Below are positions 43,069-55,332 of a stretch of 64,000 bases of DNA, in pieces. The notes below the pieces were generated by a model. That model had not been told where the DNA came from and made no database searches. It saw only the letters and a program-made list of their open reading frames with translations. Numbering within the stretch: the stretch's first letter is position 1; every line of letters begins with the position of its first letter. The translations under genes were made by a program, and so were the position numbers. This DNA comes from Arthrobacter sp. MAHUQ-56 (lineage in GTDB: Bacteria > Actinomycetota > Actinomycetes > Actinomycetales > Micrococcaceae): positions 186,001 to 250,000 of the forward strand of contig NZ_JAIFZQ010000008.1 in NCBI RefSeq assembly GCF_019710585.1, read 5' to 3'.

Positions 43069-44193
43069 GTGAAGTTCAGAGTCGATCGGGACGTCCTGGC
43101 AGAAGCCGTTACCTGGACAGCCCGTTCCTTGTCTCCGCGGCCGCCGGTGCCAGTCCTTTCCGGCCTCCTCCTCAAGGCCGAAGCCGGAACCGTCAGCCTT
43201 TCCAGCTTCGATTACGAAACGTCCGCGCGCCTTGAGATAGCCGCGGACATCCGTGACGAAGGCACCATCCTCGTCTCCGGACGACTCCTCGCCGACATCT
43301 GCCGCAGCCTGCCTTCAGCACCCGTCGACGTCGAAACCGACGGCAACAAGGTCACCCTCACCTGCCGCCGAAGCAGTTTCCACCTCGCCACCATGCCCGA
43401 GGCGGAATACCCTCCGCTGCCCGCGCTCCCCGCCATCAGCGGAACGGTTCCGGGCGATGCCTTCGCCCAGGCCGTGTCGCAGGTGATCATCGCCGCCAGC
43501 AAGGACGACACCCTTCCGATCCTCACCGGTGTGCGGATGGAGATCGAGGACGACCTGATCACCCTCCTCGCCACGGACCGCTACCGGCTCGCGATGCGGG
43601 AAGTGCCGTGGAAGCCCGTCACTCCCGGCGTTTCCACCAGCGCCCTGGTCAAGGCAAAAACCCTCAACGAAGTCGCCAAGACCCTGGGCAACAGCGGCGA
43701 CATCAGCCTCGCCCTGTCCGATGACGACAGCCGGCTAATCGGATTCGAAAGCGGCGGCCGGACCACCACCTCCCTGCTGGTGGACGGTGATTACCCCAAG
43801 ATCCGGTCGCTCTTCCCCGAATCGACACCCATCCACGCCACCGTGCAGACCCAGGAACTGGTAGAGGCCGTCCGCCGTGTCTCGCTGGTGGCCGAACGGA
43901 ACACCCCCGTCCGGCTCGCCTTCACAGCCGGCCTGCTGAACCTGGACGCCGGCACGGGCGAAGATGCCCAGGCCTCTGAAGAGCTGGAAGCACAGCTTTC
44001 CGGGGACGACATCACGGTGGCCTTCAACCCGCACTACCTGGTGGAAGGCCTCAGCGTGATCGAAACCAAATTCGTCCGGTTCTCGTTCACCACCGCACCC
44101 AAGCCGGCGATGATCACGGCACAGGCTGATGCCGACGGCGAAGACCAGGATGACTACCGCTACCTGGTGATGCCCGTCCGCCTGCCCAACTAG
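43069..44193 (+). CDS. dnaN: DNA polymerase III beta subunit (sliding clamp)
   Basis: A 374-residue sliding clamp of normal length with three repeated domains. The protein begins MKFRVDRDVLAEAVTWTARSL; DKDDTLPI-like SKDDTLPILTGV, FATDRYRLA-type LLATDRYRLAMRE and the C-terminal RYLVMPVRLPN are typical. GTG start with AAAGGCGG upstream; the open frame further up (42844) is non-coding. The leader from 42801 to 43068 contains no other gene. Confidence 0.97.
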   Translation: MKFRVDRDVLAEAVTWTARSLSPRPPVPVLSGLLLKAEAGTVSLSSFDYETSARLEIAADIRDEGTILVSGRLLADICRSLPSAPVDVETDGNKVTLTCRRSSFHLATMPEAEYPPLPALPAISGTVPGDAFAQAVSQVIIAASKDDTLPILTGVRMEIEDDLITLLATDRYRLAMREVPWKPVTPGVSTSALVKAKTLNEVAKTLGNSGDISLALSDDDSRLIGFESGGRTTTSLLVDGDYPKIRSLFPESTPIHATVQTQELVEAVRRVSLVAERNTPVRLAFTAGLLNLDAGTGEDAQASEELEAQLSGDDITVAFNPHYLVEGLSVIETKFVRFSFTTAPKPAMITAQADADGEDQDDYRYLVMPVRLPN

Positions 44194-44228
44194 TCCCCAT
44201 CGGCTCCCAGCCTTCGCAAGCTCAGGCC

Positions 44229-44251
44229 GGGCCCCTCGCCGATAGGGGCCC
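44229..44251. terminator. Hairpin between dnaN and gnd
   Basis: GGGCCCCT (44229-44236) and AGGGGCCC (44244-44251) pair perfectly around 7 nt. No T-run follows, so termination would be partial. Two copies of CCATCGGCTCCC flank it (about 44197 and 44255). Confidence 0.55.
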
Positions 44252-44296
44252 ACCCATCGGCTCCCTTCCCAACCAGCGCAGGAAAGAGTTCCACCC

Positions 44297-45181
44297 ATGC
44301 ACATTGGACTGATTGGCCTAGGAAAAATGGGATTCAACATGCGCGAACGGCTGCGCAAGGGCGGTGTGGAGGTCACCGGCTACGACCGGAACCCCGACGT
44401 CACCGATGCCGCCAGCGTGGATGAGCTGATTTCCGCGGTCCCGGCGCCCAGAATCGTCTGGGTGATGGTCCCTTCCGGCCCGATTACGGACGCCGTCATC
44501 ACCGAACTCAGCGAAAAACTGGAACCGGGCGACCTCGTCATCGACGGCGGAAATTCCCGCTTCACCGAAGACCAGAAACACGGCGAACTGCTCACGGCCA
44601 AGGGCATCCGCTTCGCGGACTGCGGTGTGTCCGGCGGGGTCTGGGGACTGCAGAACGGCTATGGCCTGATGGCCGGCGGGGACGCAGCGGACATTGAACG
44701 CGCGCTGCCCGTTTTTGATGCCCTGCGTCCGGAGGGCGAACGGGCGGACAGCTTTGTGCACGTCGGCGGCATCGGCGCCGGGCACTACGCCAAGATGGTG
44801 CACAACGGCATCGAATACGGGCTGATGCAGGCATACGCCGAAGGATACGAGCTGCTTGCAGCCAAGGACATCGTCACCGACCTTCCGGGAACCTTCCGTG
44901 CCTGGCAGAAAGGAACGGTTGTGCGGTCCTGGCTGCTTGACCTCATGGTGAAGGCCCTCGACGAGGACCCAGGCCTGGCGTCCATCGACGACTACGTGGA
45001 GGACTCCGGTGAAGGTCGCTGGACTGTTGAAGAGGCCATTGCCAACGCTGTTCCGGCACCGGCCATCACCGCCGCGCTGTTCGCACGGTTCGCGTCCCGG
45101 GAAGACACCTCGCCTGCCATGAAGATGGTGTCTGCGCTGCGCCACCAGTTCGGTGGCCATGCCACCCGTCCCGCCAAGTAG
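44297..45181 (+). CDS. gnd: 6-phosphogluconate dehydrogenase (decarboxylating), short form
   Basis: A 294-residue enzyme of the short (GntZ/Gnd-like, ~300-residue) class that converts 6-phosphogluconate to ribulose 5-phosphate and CO2 with NAD(P). MHIGLIGLGKMGFNM is the nucleotide motif, FADCGVSGGVWGLQNGYGLM covers the substrate signature in two parts, and GAGHYAKMVHNGIEYG carries the catalytic Lys. Its place between dnaN and recF is the known order in this group of actinobacteria and has no obvious link to replication. Confidence 0.95.
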   Translation: MHIGLIGLGKMGFNMRERLRKGGVEVTGYDRNPDVTDAASVDELISAVPAPRIVWVMVPSGPITDAVITELSEKLEPGDLVIDGGNSRFTEDQKHGELLTAKGIRFADCGVSGGVWGLQNGYGLMAGGDAADIERALPVFDALRPEGERADSFVHVGGIGAGHYAKMVHNGIEYGLMQAYAEGYELLAAKDIVTDLPGTFRAWQKGTVVRSWLLDLMVKALDEDPGLASIDDYVEDSGEGRWTVEEAIANAVPAPAITAALFARFASREDTSPAMKMVSALRHQFGGHATRPAK

Positions 45182-45189
45182 TACCCACC

Positions 45190-45208
45190 GGGGGCGTCCG
45201 ACGCCCCC
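45190..45208. terminator. Hairpin between gnd and recF
   Basis: GGGGGCGT (45190-45197) and ACGCCCCC (45201-45208) pair around CCG. Without a T-run it is probably a weak terminator or RNA stabiliser. Confidence 0.5.
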
Positions 45209-45226
45209 AGAATTGCCGAAATCTCC

Positions 45227-46438
45227 GTGTATCTGGAACACCTCTCCCTGACCGACTTCCGCAGCTACGCCCAGGTCGACCTCGCCCTGGGCCCCGGCGT
45301 GACGGTCCTGGTGGGCTACAACGGCATCGGCAAGACCAACCTCATGGAAGCCATCGGCTACCTGGCCACGCTCAGCTCCCACCGCGTCAGCTCGGACGCC
45401 CCCCTCCTGCGGTTTGGCACGGAGCGGGCACTCGTCCGCGCCCGGCTGGTGCGCGGCACCCAGACCACGGTGCTTGAACTCGAAATCAACGCCGGCCGCG
45501 CCAACCGGGGACGCATTAACCGCAGCAACCCGGTCCGGGCACGCGACCTTCTCGGCATCTGCCAGACTGTGCTTTTCGCCCCTGAAGACCTGGCCCTGGT
45601 CAAGGGGGATCCCTCCAACCGCCGCCGTTTCCTTGACGAACTGCTCGCCAGCCTCATCCCGCACCACGCTGCCACCCGCGCGGACTACGACCGGGTCCTG
45701 AAACAGCGCAACGCCCTGCTCAAGTCGGCCAGGGCCGGGAAATTCACGTCCGCGCACGAGGCAACCCTGGATGTCTGGGACCAGCACATGGCCAAAGCCG
45801 GTGCGGAATTGCTGCATGCACGCCTTGAACTGGTGGAGCGGCTGCGGCCGCACCTCGCGCGCGCCTATGCCGGGTTGACGGATGAGTCCAAGCCCGCTGA
45901 CGCCACCTACCGGTCCACGCTCCAGAACCAGATGGACGACGACGGCGTTCCAACCGGAGGTGCCACGCGCACCGCCGTTGCGGGTGCGTCCAGCGAAAAG
46001 GAAGACCTTCGGCTCCTCTCGGTTGAGCAGCTGACCGGGAGGTATGTCCAGGCCTTCGCCGACTCCCGAAAAAAGGAACTTGAACGCGGCATTTCGCTTG
46101 TGGGGCCGCACCGCGACGACCTGGAACTGACGCTTGGCCAGGCACCCGCGAAAGGTTACGCCTCCCACGGCGAAACCTGGTCCATGTGCCTTTCCCTTCG
46201 GCTGGCGTCCTACTACGTGATGCTCGACGATGCCCGGACCGGCGGTTCCGCGCCCATCCTGATCCTCGACGACGTCTTTGCCGAGCTGGATGTGCAGCGG
46301 CGGCGTAAACTGGCGGCTATAGTCTCCGGCGCGGAACAGGTCCTGGTGACCGCCGCCGTCGACGCCGACATTCCGGAAGAACTGTCCGGGCGGCGGGTGA
46401 AGGTCATCCCGGGAGGTATCGATGAGCAGGGACAGTAA
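45227..46438 (+). CDS. recF: DNA replication/repair protein RecF
   Basis: A 403-residue SMC-like ATPase that helps load RecA at gaps. Walker A is GYNGIGKTNLMEA near residues 29-41, the signature region reads HGETWSMCLSLRLA, and Walker B is ILILDDVFAELD. Start GTG (VYLEHLSLTDFRSY) sits at the family's usual N-terminus. The end overlaps the next gene by 17 bp. Confidence 0.96.
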   Translation: MYLEHLSLTDFRSYAQVDLALGPGVTVLVGYNGIGKTNLMEAIGYLATLSSHRVSSDAPLLRFGTERALVRARLVRGTQTTVLELEINAGRANRGRINRSNPVRARDLLGICQTVLFAPEDLALVKGDPSNRRRFLDELLASLIPHHAATRADYDRVLKQRNALLKSARAGKFTSAHEATLDVWDQHMAKAGAELLHARLELVERLRPHLARAYAGLTDESKPADATYRSTLQNQMDDDGVPTGGATRTAVAGASSEKEDLRLLSVEQLTGRYVQAFADSRKKELERGISLVGPHRDDLELTLGQAPAKGYASHGETWSMCLSLRLASYYVMLDDARTGGSAPILILDDVFAELDVQRRRKLAAIVSGAEQVLVTAAVDADIPEELSGRRVKVIPGGIDEQGQ

Positions 46439-46982
46439 CGCGTCCGGCGGACTGCAGCCGGGCCGCGAACCTGACAACATCGACGCCCCGCAGGCTGCGC
46501 TCAACAGGGTACGGGAGGCTGCCGCCGCACGCGGGGAAATCCGCCGGAAGGCGCCGGGCCCGGGATCACAAAAAGCTAAGCGCGGGATCCGTGATACCCG
46601 CGGCTTCAGTCAATTCCATGCCTCGGGCCGGGACCCGCTGGGACTGGGCAAGGTTGTGGGCCGCCTGGTGGCCGAGCGGGGCTGGTCCTCACCAGTCGCC
46701 GTCGGATCCGTCATGGCCGAGTGGGCCACTTTGGTGGGTCCGGACATCTCCGCGCACTGCACGCCCGAAAGCTTTACCGGCACCACGCTGCACGTGCGCT
46801 GCGACTCCACCGCCTGGGCGACGCAACTGAGGCTGCTTAGCACCAGCCTGCTGGAGAAGTTCCGCCGTGAGCTGGGCGACGGCGTCGTGACCACCATCCA
46901 GGTATTGGGTCCGGCGGCACCCAGCTGGCGCAAGGGTGGGCGCAGCGTCAATGGCCGTGGCCCGCGGGACACGTACGGATAA
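46422..46982 (+). CDS. dciA: DciA-like protein (DUF721)
   Basis: A 186-residue protein whose C-terminal ~100 residues form the DUF721/DciA domain (VVGRLVAERGWSSPVAVGSVMAEWATLVG, HVRCDSTAWATQLRLL). DciA helps load the replicative helicase in bacteria without DnaC. The N-terminal ~70 residues are basic and probably disordered, as in actinobacterial members. It overlaps recF by 17 bp, so the two are translationally coupled. Confidence 0.92.
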   Translation: MSRDSNASGGLQPGREPDNIDAPQAALNRVREAAAARGEIRRKAPGPGSQKAKRGIRDTRGFSQFHASGRDPLGLGKVVGRLVAERGWSSPVAVGSVMAEWATLVGPDISAHCTPESFTGTTLHVRCDSTAWATQLRLLSTSLLEKFRRELGDGVVTTIQVLGPAAPSWRKGGRSVNGRGPRDTYG

Positions 46983-47362
46983 ACATTGCCGGGTCTTGAA
47001 ACTGCGCCCAACGGCGTGTAGAGGCCTGCAAGGCCCGGAGCGTGTATAGGCACCCGGAGACCCCACCGCTGGGCCGCCCTAGGCGCGCCCCAGAGCCTCG
47101 GACAGCCATGTTGGCGGCCGCCCACGGCCCCGGAATGCGGGGATATCGGGCTGTTCGCGGTAGAATTGTCGCAGATAACTGGGCGCGGGTAAAACGTTGA
47201 CTGAGTCCGTTTTCCGCGCGTATCCGCACGCGGAGAGTGGACCACCAAAACCGTCAGCGAGTCACCGGCGCCATAAGTTTGTGCCTGTTGGCGGGTGGCC
47301 TTTCCGTGTGGAGGGGAAACACCGGCCGGCCATCATCGAGAACAGAGGAGTCGACAGCGCCT
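46983..47362. other. gyrB leader region
   Basis: About 380 bp without a convincing gene. A possible -10 TAGAAT lies at 47161-47166, but no good -35 precedes it. An in-frame GTG at 47237 could extend GyrB by 42 residues, but the added sequence has no family similarity. Otherwise nothing is seen. Confidence 0.4.
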
Positions 47363-49447
47363 GTGGCTAACGACAATACAGACATTCTGGCAGCTGAAAC
47401 CGCAGTTGAGGATGGCCGCACCCCCGATACGGCGGGATCCCCAACTCCCCGGGAGTACGGCGCCAGTGACATCACTGTCCTGGAAGGCCTCGAAGCTGTC
47501 CGGAAACGGCCCGGCATGTACATCGGCTCCACCGGACCCCGTGGCCTCCACCACCTGGTCTACGAAGTGGTGGACAACTCCGTTGACGAGGCCTTGGCCG
47601 GTTACTGCAGCCATATCGAAGTAGTGCTGCAGGCTGATGGCGGCGTCAAGGTAGTCGATGATGGCCGCGGGATTCCAGTGGACATGCACCCCACAGAGCA
47701 CAAACCCACTGTCGAAGTGGTGATGACCATCCTGCACGCCGGCGGCAAGTTCGGCGGCGGCGGCTACGCTGTCTCCGGCGGCCTGCACGGTGTGGGCATC
47801 TCCGTCGTCAACGCACTTTCCAGCCGGGTGGACACGGAAGTCCGCCGGCAGGGGCACGTGTGGCGGATGTCCTTCGCCAACGGCGGAAAGCCCCAGGGCA
47901 GCCTGGTCAAGGGCGAAGAGACGGACGCCACCGGCACCACCCAGGTTTTCTACCCGGATCCGGCCATCTTCGAGAGCACCGAGTTCGATTTCGAGACGCT
48001 GCGCGCCCGCTTCCAGCAGATGGCATTCCTCAACAAGGGCCTGCGCATCACCCTCACGGATGAACGCGACCCGGCCACCGACGAGGCAGACGCCGATCTC
48101 GACCTTGACGAGCTGGTCACCGAGGGTGAGGTCAAGGCCGAACACCGCACCGTGGTGTACCAGTACAACGAAGGCCTCCTGGACTACGTCAAGCACCTGA
48201 ACTCCGGCAAGAAGGTGGAGGTTGTCCACGAGGACGTCATCGCCTTCGAAACTGAGGACACCGAGCGCCGCATCGCCCTGGAAATGGCAATGCAGTGGAC
48301 CAGCGCCTACTCCGAGAGCGTGCACACCTACGCCAACACCATTAATACCCATGAGGGCGGGACCCACGAAGAGGGTTTCCGCGCCGCCCTGACGTCCCTC
48401 ATCAACAGGTACGCCCGGGAAAAGGGCATTATCAAGGAGAAGGACGACAACCTCACCGGTGACGACATCCGCGAAGGCCTGACCGCTGTCATCTCGGTCA
48501 AGCTGTCCGAGCCGCAGTTCGAGGGCCAGACCAAGACCAAGCTGGGCAATTCCGAGGTGAAGGGCTTTGTCCAGCGCGTGGTCACCGACGGCCTGGGTGA
48601 CTGGCTGGAGCGCAACCCCGGCCCCGCCCGGGACGTGATCCGCAAAGCCATTTCCGCCGCCCAGGCCAGGATGGCGGCACGGAAAGCCCGCGACAACGCC
48701 CGGCGCAAGAGCCCGCTGGAGTCCTTTGGCATGCCAGGCAAGCTCTCCGACTGCTCCTCCAAGGACCCGGAGAAGTGCGAGGTCTACATCGTGGAGGGTG
48801 ACTCGGCCGGCGGATCCGCCAAGCGTGGCCGGAACCCGGAAACACAGGCCATCCTGCCGCTGCGAGGCAAGATCCTGAACGTGGAGCGTGCCCGGCTGGA
48901 CAAAGCCTTGGGCAACGCCGAGGTCCAGTCGATGATCACCGCCTTCGGCACCGGCATTGGAGAGGACTTCGACCTTGCCAAGCTGCGCTACCACAAGATC
49001 GTCCTGATGGCCGATGCCGACGTGGATGGCCAGCACATCACGACTTTGCTGATGACCTTGCTGTTCCGCTACATGCGTCCCCTGATTGAGAACGGCTACG
49101 TGTATCTGGCGCAGCCGCCGCTGTACCGGATCAAGTGGTCCAATGCCCCGCACGACTACGTCTACAGCGACCGCGAACGCGACGCGAAACTGGTGGCTGG
49201 CCAGGCGGCGGGCCGCCGCATCCCCAAGGACAACGGCATCCAGCGCTACAAGGGCCTGGGCGAGATGGACTACACCGAGCTCTGGGACACCACCATGGAT
49301 CCGGACCACCGCACGCTGCTGCAGGTAACCATGGACGACGCCCTCGCAGCCGACCAGATCTTCTCCGTCCTCATGGGCGAAGACGTGGAATCACGCCGTA
49401 ACTTCATCCAGCAGAACGCCAAGGACGTCAGGTTCCTCGACATCTAA
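47363..49447 (+). CDS. gyrB: DNA gyrase subunit B
   Basis: A 694-residue type II topoisomerase subunit that supplies ATPase activity for negative supercoiling. The GHKL ATPase motifs [39 protein letters not shown] and [15 protein letters not shown] are intact. The TOPRIM domain has [18 protein letters not shown] and [15 protein letters not shown] at 47363 gives the N-terminus seen in relatives, with GAGGAG 12 bp upstream. gyrA follows after 53 bp. Confidence 0.96.
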   Translation: MANDNTDILAAETAVEDGRTPDTAGSPTPREYGASDITVLEGLEAVRKRPGMYIGSTGPRGLHHLVYEVVDNSVDEALAGYCSHIEVVLQADGGVKVVDDGRGIPVDMHPTEHKPTVEVVMTILHAGGKFGGGGYAVSGGLHGVGISVVNALSSRVDTEVRRQGHVWRMSFANGGKPQGSLVKGEETDATGTTQVFYPDPAIFESTEFDFETLRARFQQMAFLNKGLRITLTDERDPATDEADADLDLDELVTEGEVKAEHRTVVYQYNEGLLDYVKHLNSGKKVEVVHEDVIAFETEDTERRIALEMAMQWTSAYSESVHTYANTINTHEGGTHEEGFRAALTSLINRYAREKGIIKEKDDNLTGDDIREGLTAVISVKLSEPQFEGQTKTKLGNSEVKGFVQRVVTDGLGDWLERNPGPARDVIRKAISAAQARMAARKARDNARRKSPLESFGMPGKLSDCSSKDPEKCEVYIVEGDSAGGSAKRGRNPETQAILPLRGKILNVERARLDKALGNAEVQSMITAFGTGIGEDFDLAKLRYHKIVLMADADVDGQHITTLLMTLLFRYMRPLIENGYVYLAQPPLYRIKWSNAPHDYVYSDRERDAKLVAGQAAGRRIPKDNGIQRYKGLGEMDYTELWDTTMDPDHRTLLQVTMDDALAADQIFSVLMGEDVESRRNFIQQNAKDVRFLDI

Positions 49448-49500
49448 GGCCCCGCCTAAGTATTCGGAATCCGGCATATACCTGAAACGGAAAGTACATA

Positions 49501-52168
<2,668 letters not shown>

Positions 52169-52176
<8 letters not shown>

Positions 52177-52828
52177 TTCCGACTCATTTCCCAAGCCGAA
52201 CAGCACCGTTCCCGGTGGGGACCGGCCCTCAGCGGCACCCCGCGTGAACGCCCCCGTCCGCCCGCAGCAGCGTCCGGCAGCCCCTGCGGGTGTACCCGGC
52301 CAGCGTCCGGCTGCGCCGGCACAGCGGCCGCAGCAGGGTGAGCGCCCCGTCCAGCCCGGCCACCGCCCGCCGGCGGCAGGACAGCGCCCCGCGGGAGCGC
52401 CCTCCGGCCAGGGAAGCACCGGCCAGGGCACTCCGGGGCTTGTTAAGCCTGCGCCGAAGGCCAAGGTCCGCCGGGCCCGGCTGCTGATCAGCAAGGTGGA
52501 TCCGTGGTCAGTCCTGAAGATGGCGTTCCTGCTCTCCGTGGCTCTGGGGATCGTTACCGTGGTGGCCGCCATCGTCCTGTGGACGGTCCTGGACCTGACA
52601 GGCATCTTCGACCAGGTGGACAGCCTGCTCGGAACGCTGGCCGGATCCGAAAGCGGAGGCTTTGAGCTGAAGAAGGTGGCGTCCCTGGGTCAGGTGGCAT
52701 CCTTCGCCACCATCATTGCCGTCGTCAACGTAGTCCTGCTGACGGCGCTGTCCATGCTGTCCGCGGTTCTTTACAACATCGCGGCCACCCTGGTGGGTGG
52801 CATCGGCGTGACCCTCACCGACGATTAG
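52169..52828 (+). CDS. DUF3566 membrane protein
   Basis: A 219-residue protein with a Pro/Gln/Arg/Ala-rich N-terminus (~95 residues) and a C-terminal DUF3566 domain with two membrane helices ([24 protein letters not shown] in part, and [22 protein letters not shown]). It is a conserved actinobacterial gene after gyrA, of unknown function. The GTG start overlaps gyrA by 8 bp, so it is translationally coupled to it. Confidence 0.9.
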
Positions 52829-52833
52829 GAGTC

Positions 52834-52864
52834 CGGTTCCACCGGTCCACGGCCGGTGGAACCG
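52834..52864 (+). terminator. Terminator after the gyrase operon
   Basis: CGGTTCCACCGG (52834-52845) and CCGGTGGAACCG (52853-52864) are perfect complements around 7 nt, just after the DUF3566 stop. No T-run follows. Confidence 0.7.
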
Positions 52865-52870
52865 CCCGAT

Positions 52871-52900
52871 TTGAGATCGGGCCGGGATGTGCTGTAAAGT
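52871..52900 (+). promoter_or_regulatory. Promoter of tRNA-Ile
   Basis: TTGAGA (52871-52876), 18-bp spacer, TAAAGT (52895-52900), about 26 bp before the tRNA. A plausible housekeeping sigma promoter. Confidence 0.5.
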
Positions 52901-52925
52901 CATGTCTCGGCCCGATGAGGCATCG

Positions 52926-52999
52926 GGGCGTATAGCTCAGGCGGTTAGAGCGCTTCGCTGATAACGAAGAGGTCCCAGGTTCAAGTCCTGGTACGCCCA
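52926..52999 (+). tRNA. tRNA-Ile (GAT)
   Basis: Folds as a 74-nt tRNA. Acceptor GGGCGTA pairs with TACGCCC, discriminator A. The anticodon arm is CTTCG - CTGATAA - CGAAG with anticodon GAT. The T arm has GTTCAAG. CCA is not encoded. Position next to tRNA-Ala downstream of gyrA is conserved in actinobacteria. Confidence 0.97.
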
Positions 53000-53070
53000 C
53001 GGAACCTGTGCAGGTTTCAAACGGAGGTCAGGTTCGGATTCGTCCGTGGCCCGGCCGGAACGGGGAGCAT

Positions 53071-53187
53071 GTGAAGAAGTTGCTTGTAGTAGCAGCGGCG
53101 ATCGCAGGCGTCCTGCTCTACCGGAAGGCACAGGAATCCGAAGCCCGGAAAACAGTCTGGAGCCAGTCGACCGACACGGTGGACTAG
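53071..53187 (+). CDS. DLW-39 family miniprotein
   Basis: GTG to TAG encodes 38 residues starting MKKLLVVAAAIAGVLLYRK and ending STDTVD. A hydrophobic N-terminal stretch is followed by a charged tail with Trp. GGGGAG lies 4 bp upstream. The length, the KKLL start and the TVW motif (usually DLW) match the DLW-39 family of conserved actinobacterial miniproteins of unknown function, which sit by these tRNA genes. A single membrane anchor is likely. Confidence 0.82.
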   Translation: MKKLLVVAAAIAGVLLYRKAQESEARKTVWSQSTDTVD

Positions 53188-53235
53188 GCCGGATACCCGG
53201 CTTGGGAGCTGGTCAAAGGCCTCCAGGATTCAGGG

Positions 53236-53241
53236 TATGAT
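53236..53241 (+). promoter_or_regulatory. Possible -10 element of tRNA-Ala
   Basis: TATGAT lies 19 bp before the tRNA. The -35 position (about 53213-53218, TCAAAG) is a weak match. Confidence 0.4.
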
Positions 53242-53259
53242 GGACGGGTTGCTTCTTAT

Positions 53260-53335
53260 GGGGGCATGGCGCAATTGGTAGCGCACCTGCTTTGCAAGCA
53301 GGGGGTTCGGGGTTCGAGTCCCCGTGCCTCCACCA
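53260..53335 (+). tRNA. tRNA-Ala (TGC)
   Basis: A 76-nt tRNA with CCA encoded. Acceptor GGGGGCA pairs with TGCCTCC with one G-T pair. The anticodon arm is CCTGC - TTTGCAA - GCAGG with anticodon TGC. The T loop is GTTCGAG. A terminator follows directly. Confidence 0.97.
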
Positions 53336-53339
53336 TAGG

Positions 53340-53376
53340 AAAGTCCCGGTCAGCGGAAACGCGGGCCGGGACTTTT
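53340..53376 (+). terminator. Terminator of tRNA-Ala
   Basis: AAGTCCCGG (53341-53349) pairs with CCGGGACTT (53366-53374), followed by TTTT. Confidence 0.85.
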
Positions 53377-53417
53377 GCTTTCCATCTCCCACCGGGCCGG
53401 CCAACAGGGGTTATGCA

Positions 53418-54359
53418 ATGAACTTCTTCTTCGCGGCCCTCGGAGTCCTCGGCGTTGCTTCGTCCGGCCCGTTGATCGCCGCCACCCTCGGCGCCACCAG
53501 TGTGAGCGCCCTCGCCATCGCCTTCTGGCGCAACGCCATCGCGGCGGCCGTCATGGCCACTCCAACCCTGGTGCGGGAGCCGGGACAGTTCCGCAGGATC
53601 AACCGCCGCGAGTTCCGCTGGTCCTTCGTGGCCGCCATCGCCCTGGCCCTGCACTTCGCCTGCTTCATCACCTCCCTGCAACTGACCTCCGTTGCTGCTG
53701 CCACAGCCCTGGTCTGCCTCCAGTCAGCCTGGATCGCGGTCTTCCAGCTCATCCGAGGGACCCGGCACCGCTGGCAGGTCCTGGCGGGCCTGGGCATCGC
53801 CTTCGGCGGCGTGCTCGCCATCACCGGGTTCGACCTTGGCTCCTCGTCCCAGGCGCTGCTGGGCGACCTGCTGGCCTTGGCGGGCGGTGCCCTGGCGGGC
53901 CTCTACACCCTGGCGGGTGGCAAAGCCCGGCAGAGCATGACCACGGGGACGTACACCACGCTCTGCTACGGAATGTGCGCCGCCTTCGTTGCGGTCCTGG
54001 CTGTACTGTCAGGGCAGCCGCTGGCGGGCTTCGAGGCCGCTGGCTGGCTGGGCATCGCGGCGATCACTGTCTGTGCCCAACTGGTGGGCCACACCGCATT
54101 CAACCACCTGCTGGCCACCATGAGCCCGCTTCTCGTTTCGATGATCATCCTGCTCGAAATCCCGGGCGCTGCGCTGCTCGCCGCCCTGTTCCTGCACGAG
54201 ACACTCCCTGCGGGCACCTACGCCGGACTCGGCCTGATCCTGGCTGGACTCGCCGTCGTCGTTCTTGGGCAAAGGAGCCGCAGGGGCAACAGGCGCGGAA
54301 CGGCACCCGGGGAAGAACCGCCGTCGGACCGCCCGCTTGTGGAGCTCGGTACGGACTGA
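53418..54359 (+). CDS. EamA/DMT-superfamily transporter
   Basis: A 313-residue membrane protein with ten hydrophobic segments arranged as two EamA repeats. FWRNAIAAAVMATP is the end of the first repeat's motif, and ITSLQLTSVAAATALVCLQSAW is the typical TM4-TM5 region in part. In the second repeat, GHTAFNHLLATMSPLLVSM precedes ALLAALFLHETLPAG. It is a probable metabolite exporter, substrate unknown. ATG 53418 has AGGGG 8 bp upstream; the longer frame runs back through tRNA-Ala and is rejected. Confidence 0.9.
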   Translation: MNFFFAALGVLGVASSGPLIAATLGATSVSALAIAFWRNAIAAAVMATPTLVREPGQFRRINRREFRWSFVAAIALALHFACFITSLQLTSVAAATALVCLQSAWIAVFQLIRGTRHRWQVLAGLGIAFGGVLAITGFDLGSSSQALLGDLLALAGGALAGLYTLAGGKARQSMTTGTYTTLCYGMCAAFVAVLAVLSGQPLAGFEAAGWLGIAAITVCAQLVGHTAFNHLLATMSPLLVSMIILLEIPGAALLAALFLHETLPAGTYAGLGLILAGLAVVVLGQRSRRGNRRGTAPGEEPPSDRPLVELGTD

Positions 54360-54362
54360 AGG

Positions 54363-55208
54363 CTACTGTCCGCCGCGGCGGACGGGCTGCGCCGTATTGA
54401 CGGTGTGGATTGCGCGCAGGAGCTTGGCCGGGAAGTACACCGAGAAGAACACCACCATGGGGGCCTTCAGCGCCATCTTCCGGACGTTATGGGCCTTGTA
54501 CGTCCGGTCGAACCGTGTGACGTAATAGCGGTAATCGCGCGGTGAATCCTCCAGCCGCCGTGCAGACATGCCGGAGACCATTTGCGGGCAGTAGCGGACC
54601 GGAAGGTCGTGGTCGGCCAGGTGCAGGGACAAATCGATGTCCTCGTGCATCTCGTCCTTCTCGTCCCGGCAGGTCTCGTCCCTGATGGCCTCCCACGCAC
54701 TGGCGCGCAGGGCCATGTTGGAGCCGAACAGGAAGTGGTACTGGTGCTTGGCCAGCTTCAGCATGAGCTGGCGCATTTTGTCGTCCGCTTTGAGGCCGAA
54801 TCGGCGCATCGGCATGTCGTAGTAGACCACCGGGCCGGTGGCAGCCTGGACGGCGGGGTCCGCGAAGGCCTTCTGCACCTGCTCCACCCAGTCCGGCTCC
54901 AGGACGGAGTCGGCGTCGATGCGGCCCAGGATGTCGCCGGTGGCACTGTCCAGGCCGAAGTTGCGGGTGGGAATCAGGCCCTGTTCCTTGTCCTGGCTCA
55001 GCAGGAGGATGCGGCTCTCGGGGTACTCGAGCTGCATTTGCCGGACAATGGCGGCGGTGCGGTCCTTGGAGAGGTTGTCCACCACGATGATCTCGTGGGC
55101 CGGAACGGACTGGTATATGGCAGCGATGAGGCACTGCCGGATGACGCTCTCCTCGTTGTACGCCGGGATGACGATGGATACGCGGAGCTGCACGGCTGCG
55201 TCGTTCAA
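54363..55208 (-). CDS. GT2-family glycosyltransferase
   Basis: A 281-residue cytosolic glycosyltransferase of fold GT-A. VSIVIPAYNEESVIRQCL starts the domain, IIVVDNLSKDRTAAIV and GRIDADSVLEPDWVEQV hold the nucleotide-sugar Asp and the DxD motif (near residues 96-98), and DEMHEDIDLSLHLAD supplies the ED motif of the acceptor region. No membrane helix long enough to anchor it is obvious except a hydrophobic C-terminal stretch (APMVVFFSVYFPAKLL). Convergent with the EamA gene (3 bp apart). Product unknown; envelope glycan or glycolipid is likely. Confidence 0.92.
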   Translation of the reverse strand: MNDAAVQLRVSIVIPAYNEESVIRQCLIAAIYQSVPAHEIIVVDNLSKDRTAAIVRQMQLEYPESRILLLSQDKEQGLIPTRNFGLDSATGDILGRIDADSVLEPDWVEQVQKAFADPAVQAATGPVVYYDMPMRRFGLKADDKMRQLMLKLAKHQYHFLFGSNMALRASAWEAIRDETCRDEKDEMHEDIDLSLHLADHDLPVRYCPQMVSGMSARRLEDSPRDYRYYVTRFDRTYKAHNVRKMALKAPMVVFFSVYFPAKLLRAIHTVNTAQPVRRGGQ

Positions 55209-55288
55209 GGCATCCCCAGAGTTAGGTTGGCTGGCATCAGTTCAAATCTAGCATCCGCGCCTTTCCCGCCGGCGAAGCGCAGGCACGC

Positions 55289-55316
55289 AAAAGGGGCCCC
55301 GCCGAAGCGGAGCCCC
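55289..55316 (-). terminator. Terminator after the repeat-rich membrane protein
   Basis: On the minus strand, GGGGCTCCGC and GCGGGGCCCC pair with one G-U around a TTCG tetraloop, followed by TTTT. Confidence 0.92.
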
Positions 55317-55332
55317 CTGGCAGTAGCGGTGA

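Noticed and set aside
44297..45181. A metabolic gene (gnd) within the dnaN-recF block as a possible insertion
   Set aside because: This order is a known arrangement in actinobacteria and base composition matches the neighbours.
44318..46504. A 728-residue open frame on the minus strand across gnd and recF
   Set aside because: It is the antisense shadow of two well-supported genes; high G+C suppresses stop codons, and the product has no family features.
47333..49309. A 658-residue minus-strand frame across gyrB
   Set aside because: Antisense of a secure gene with no ribosome site or domain; the same applies to the 634-residue minus-strand frame across gyrA.
53292..53417. N-terminal extension of the EamA transporter
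   Set aside because: It would be translated through tRNA-Ala and its terminator.
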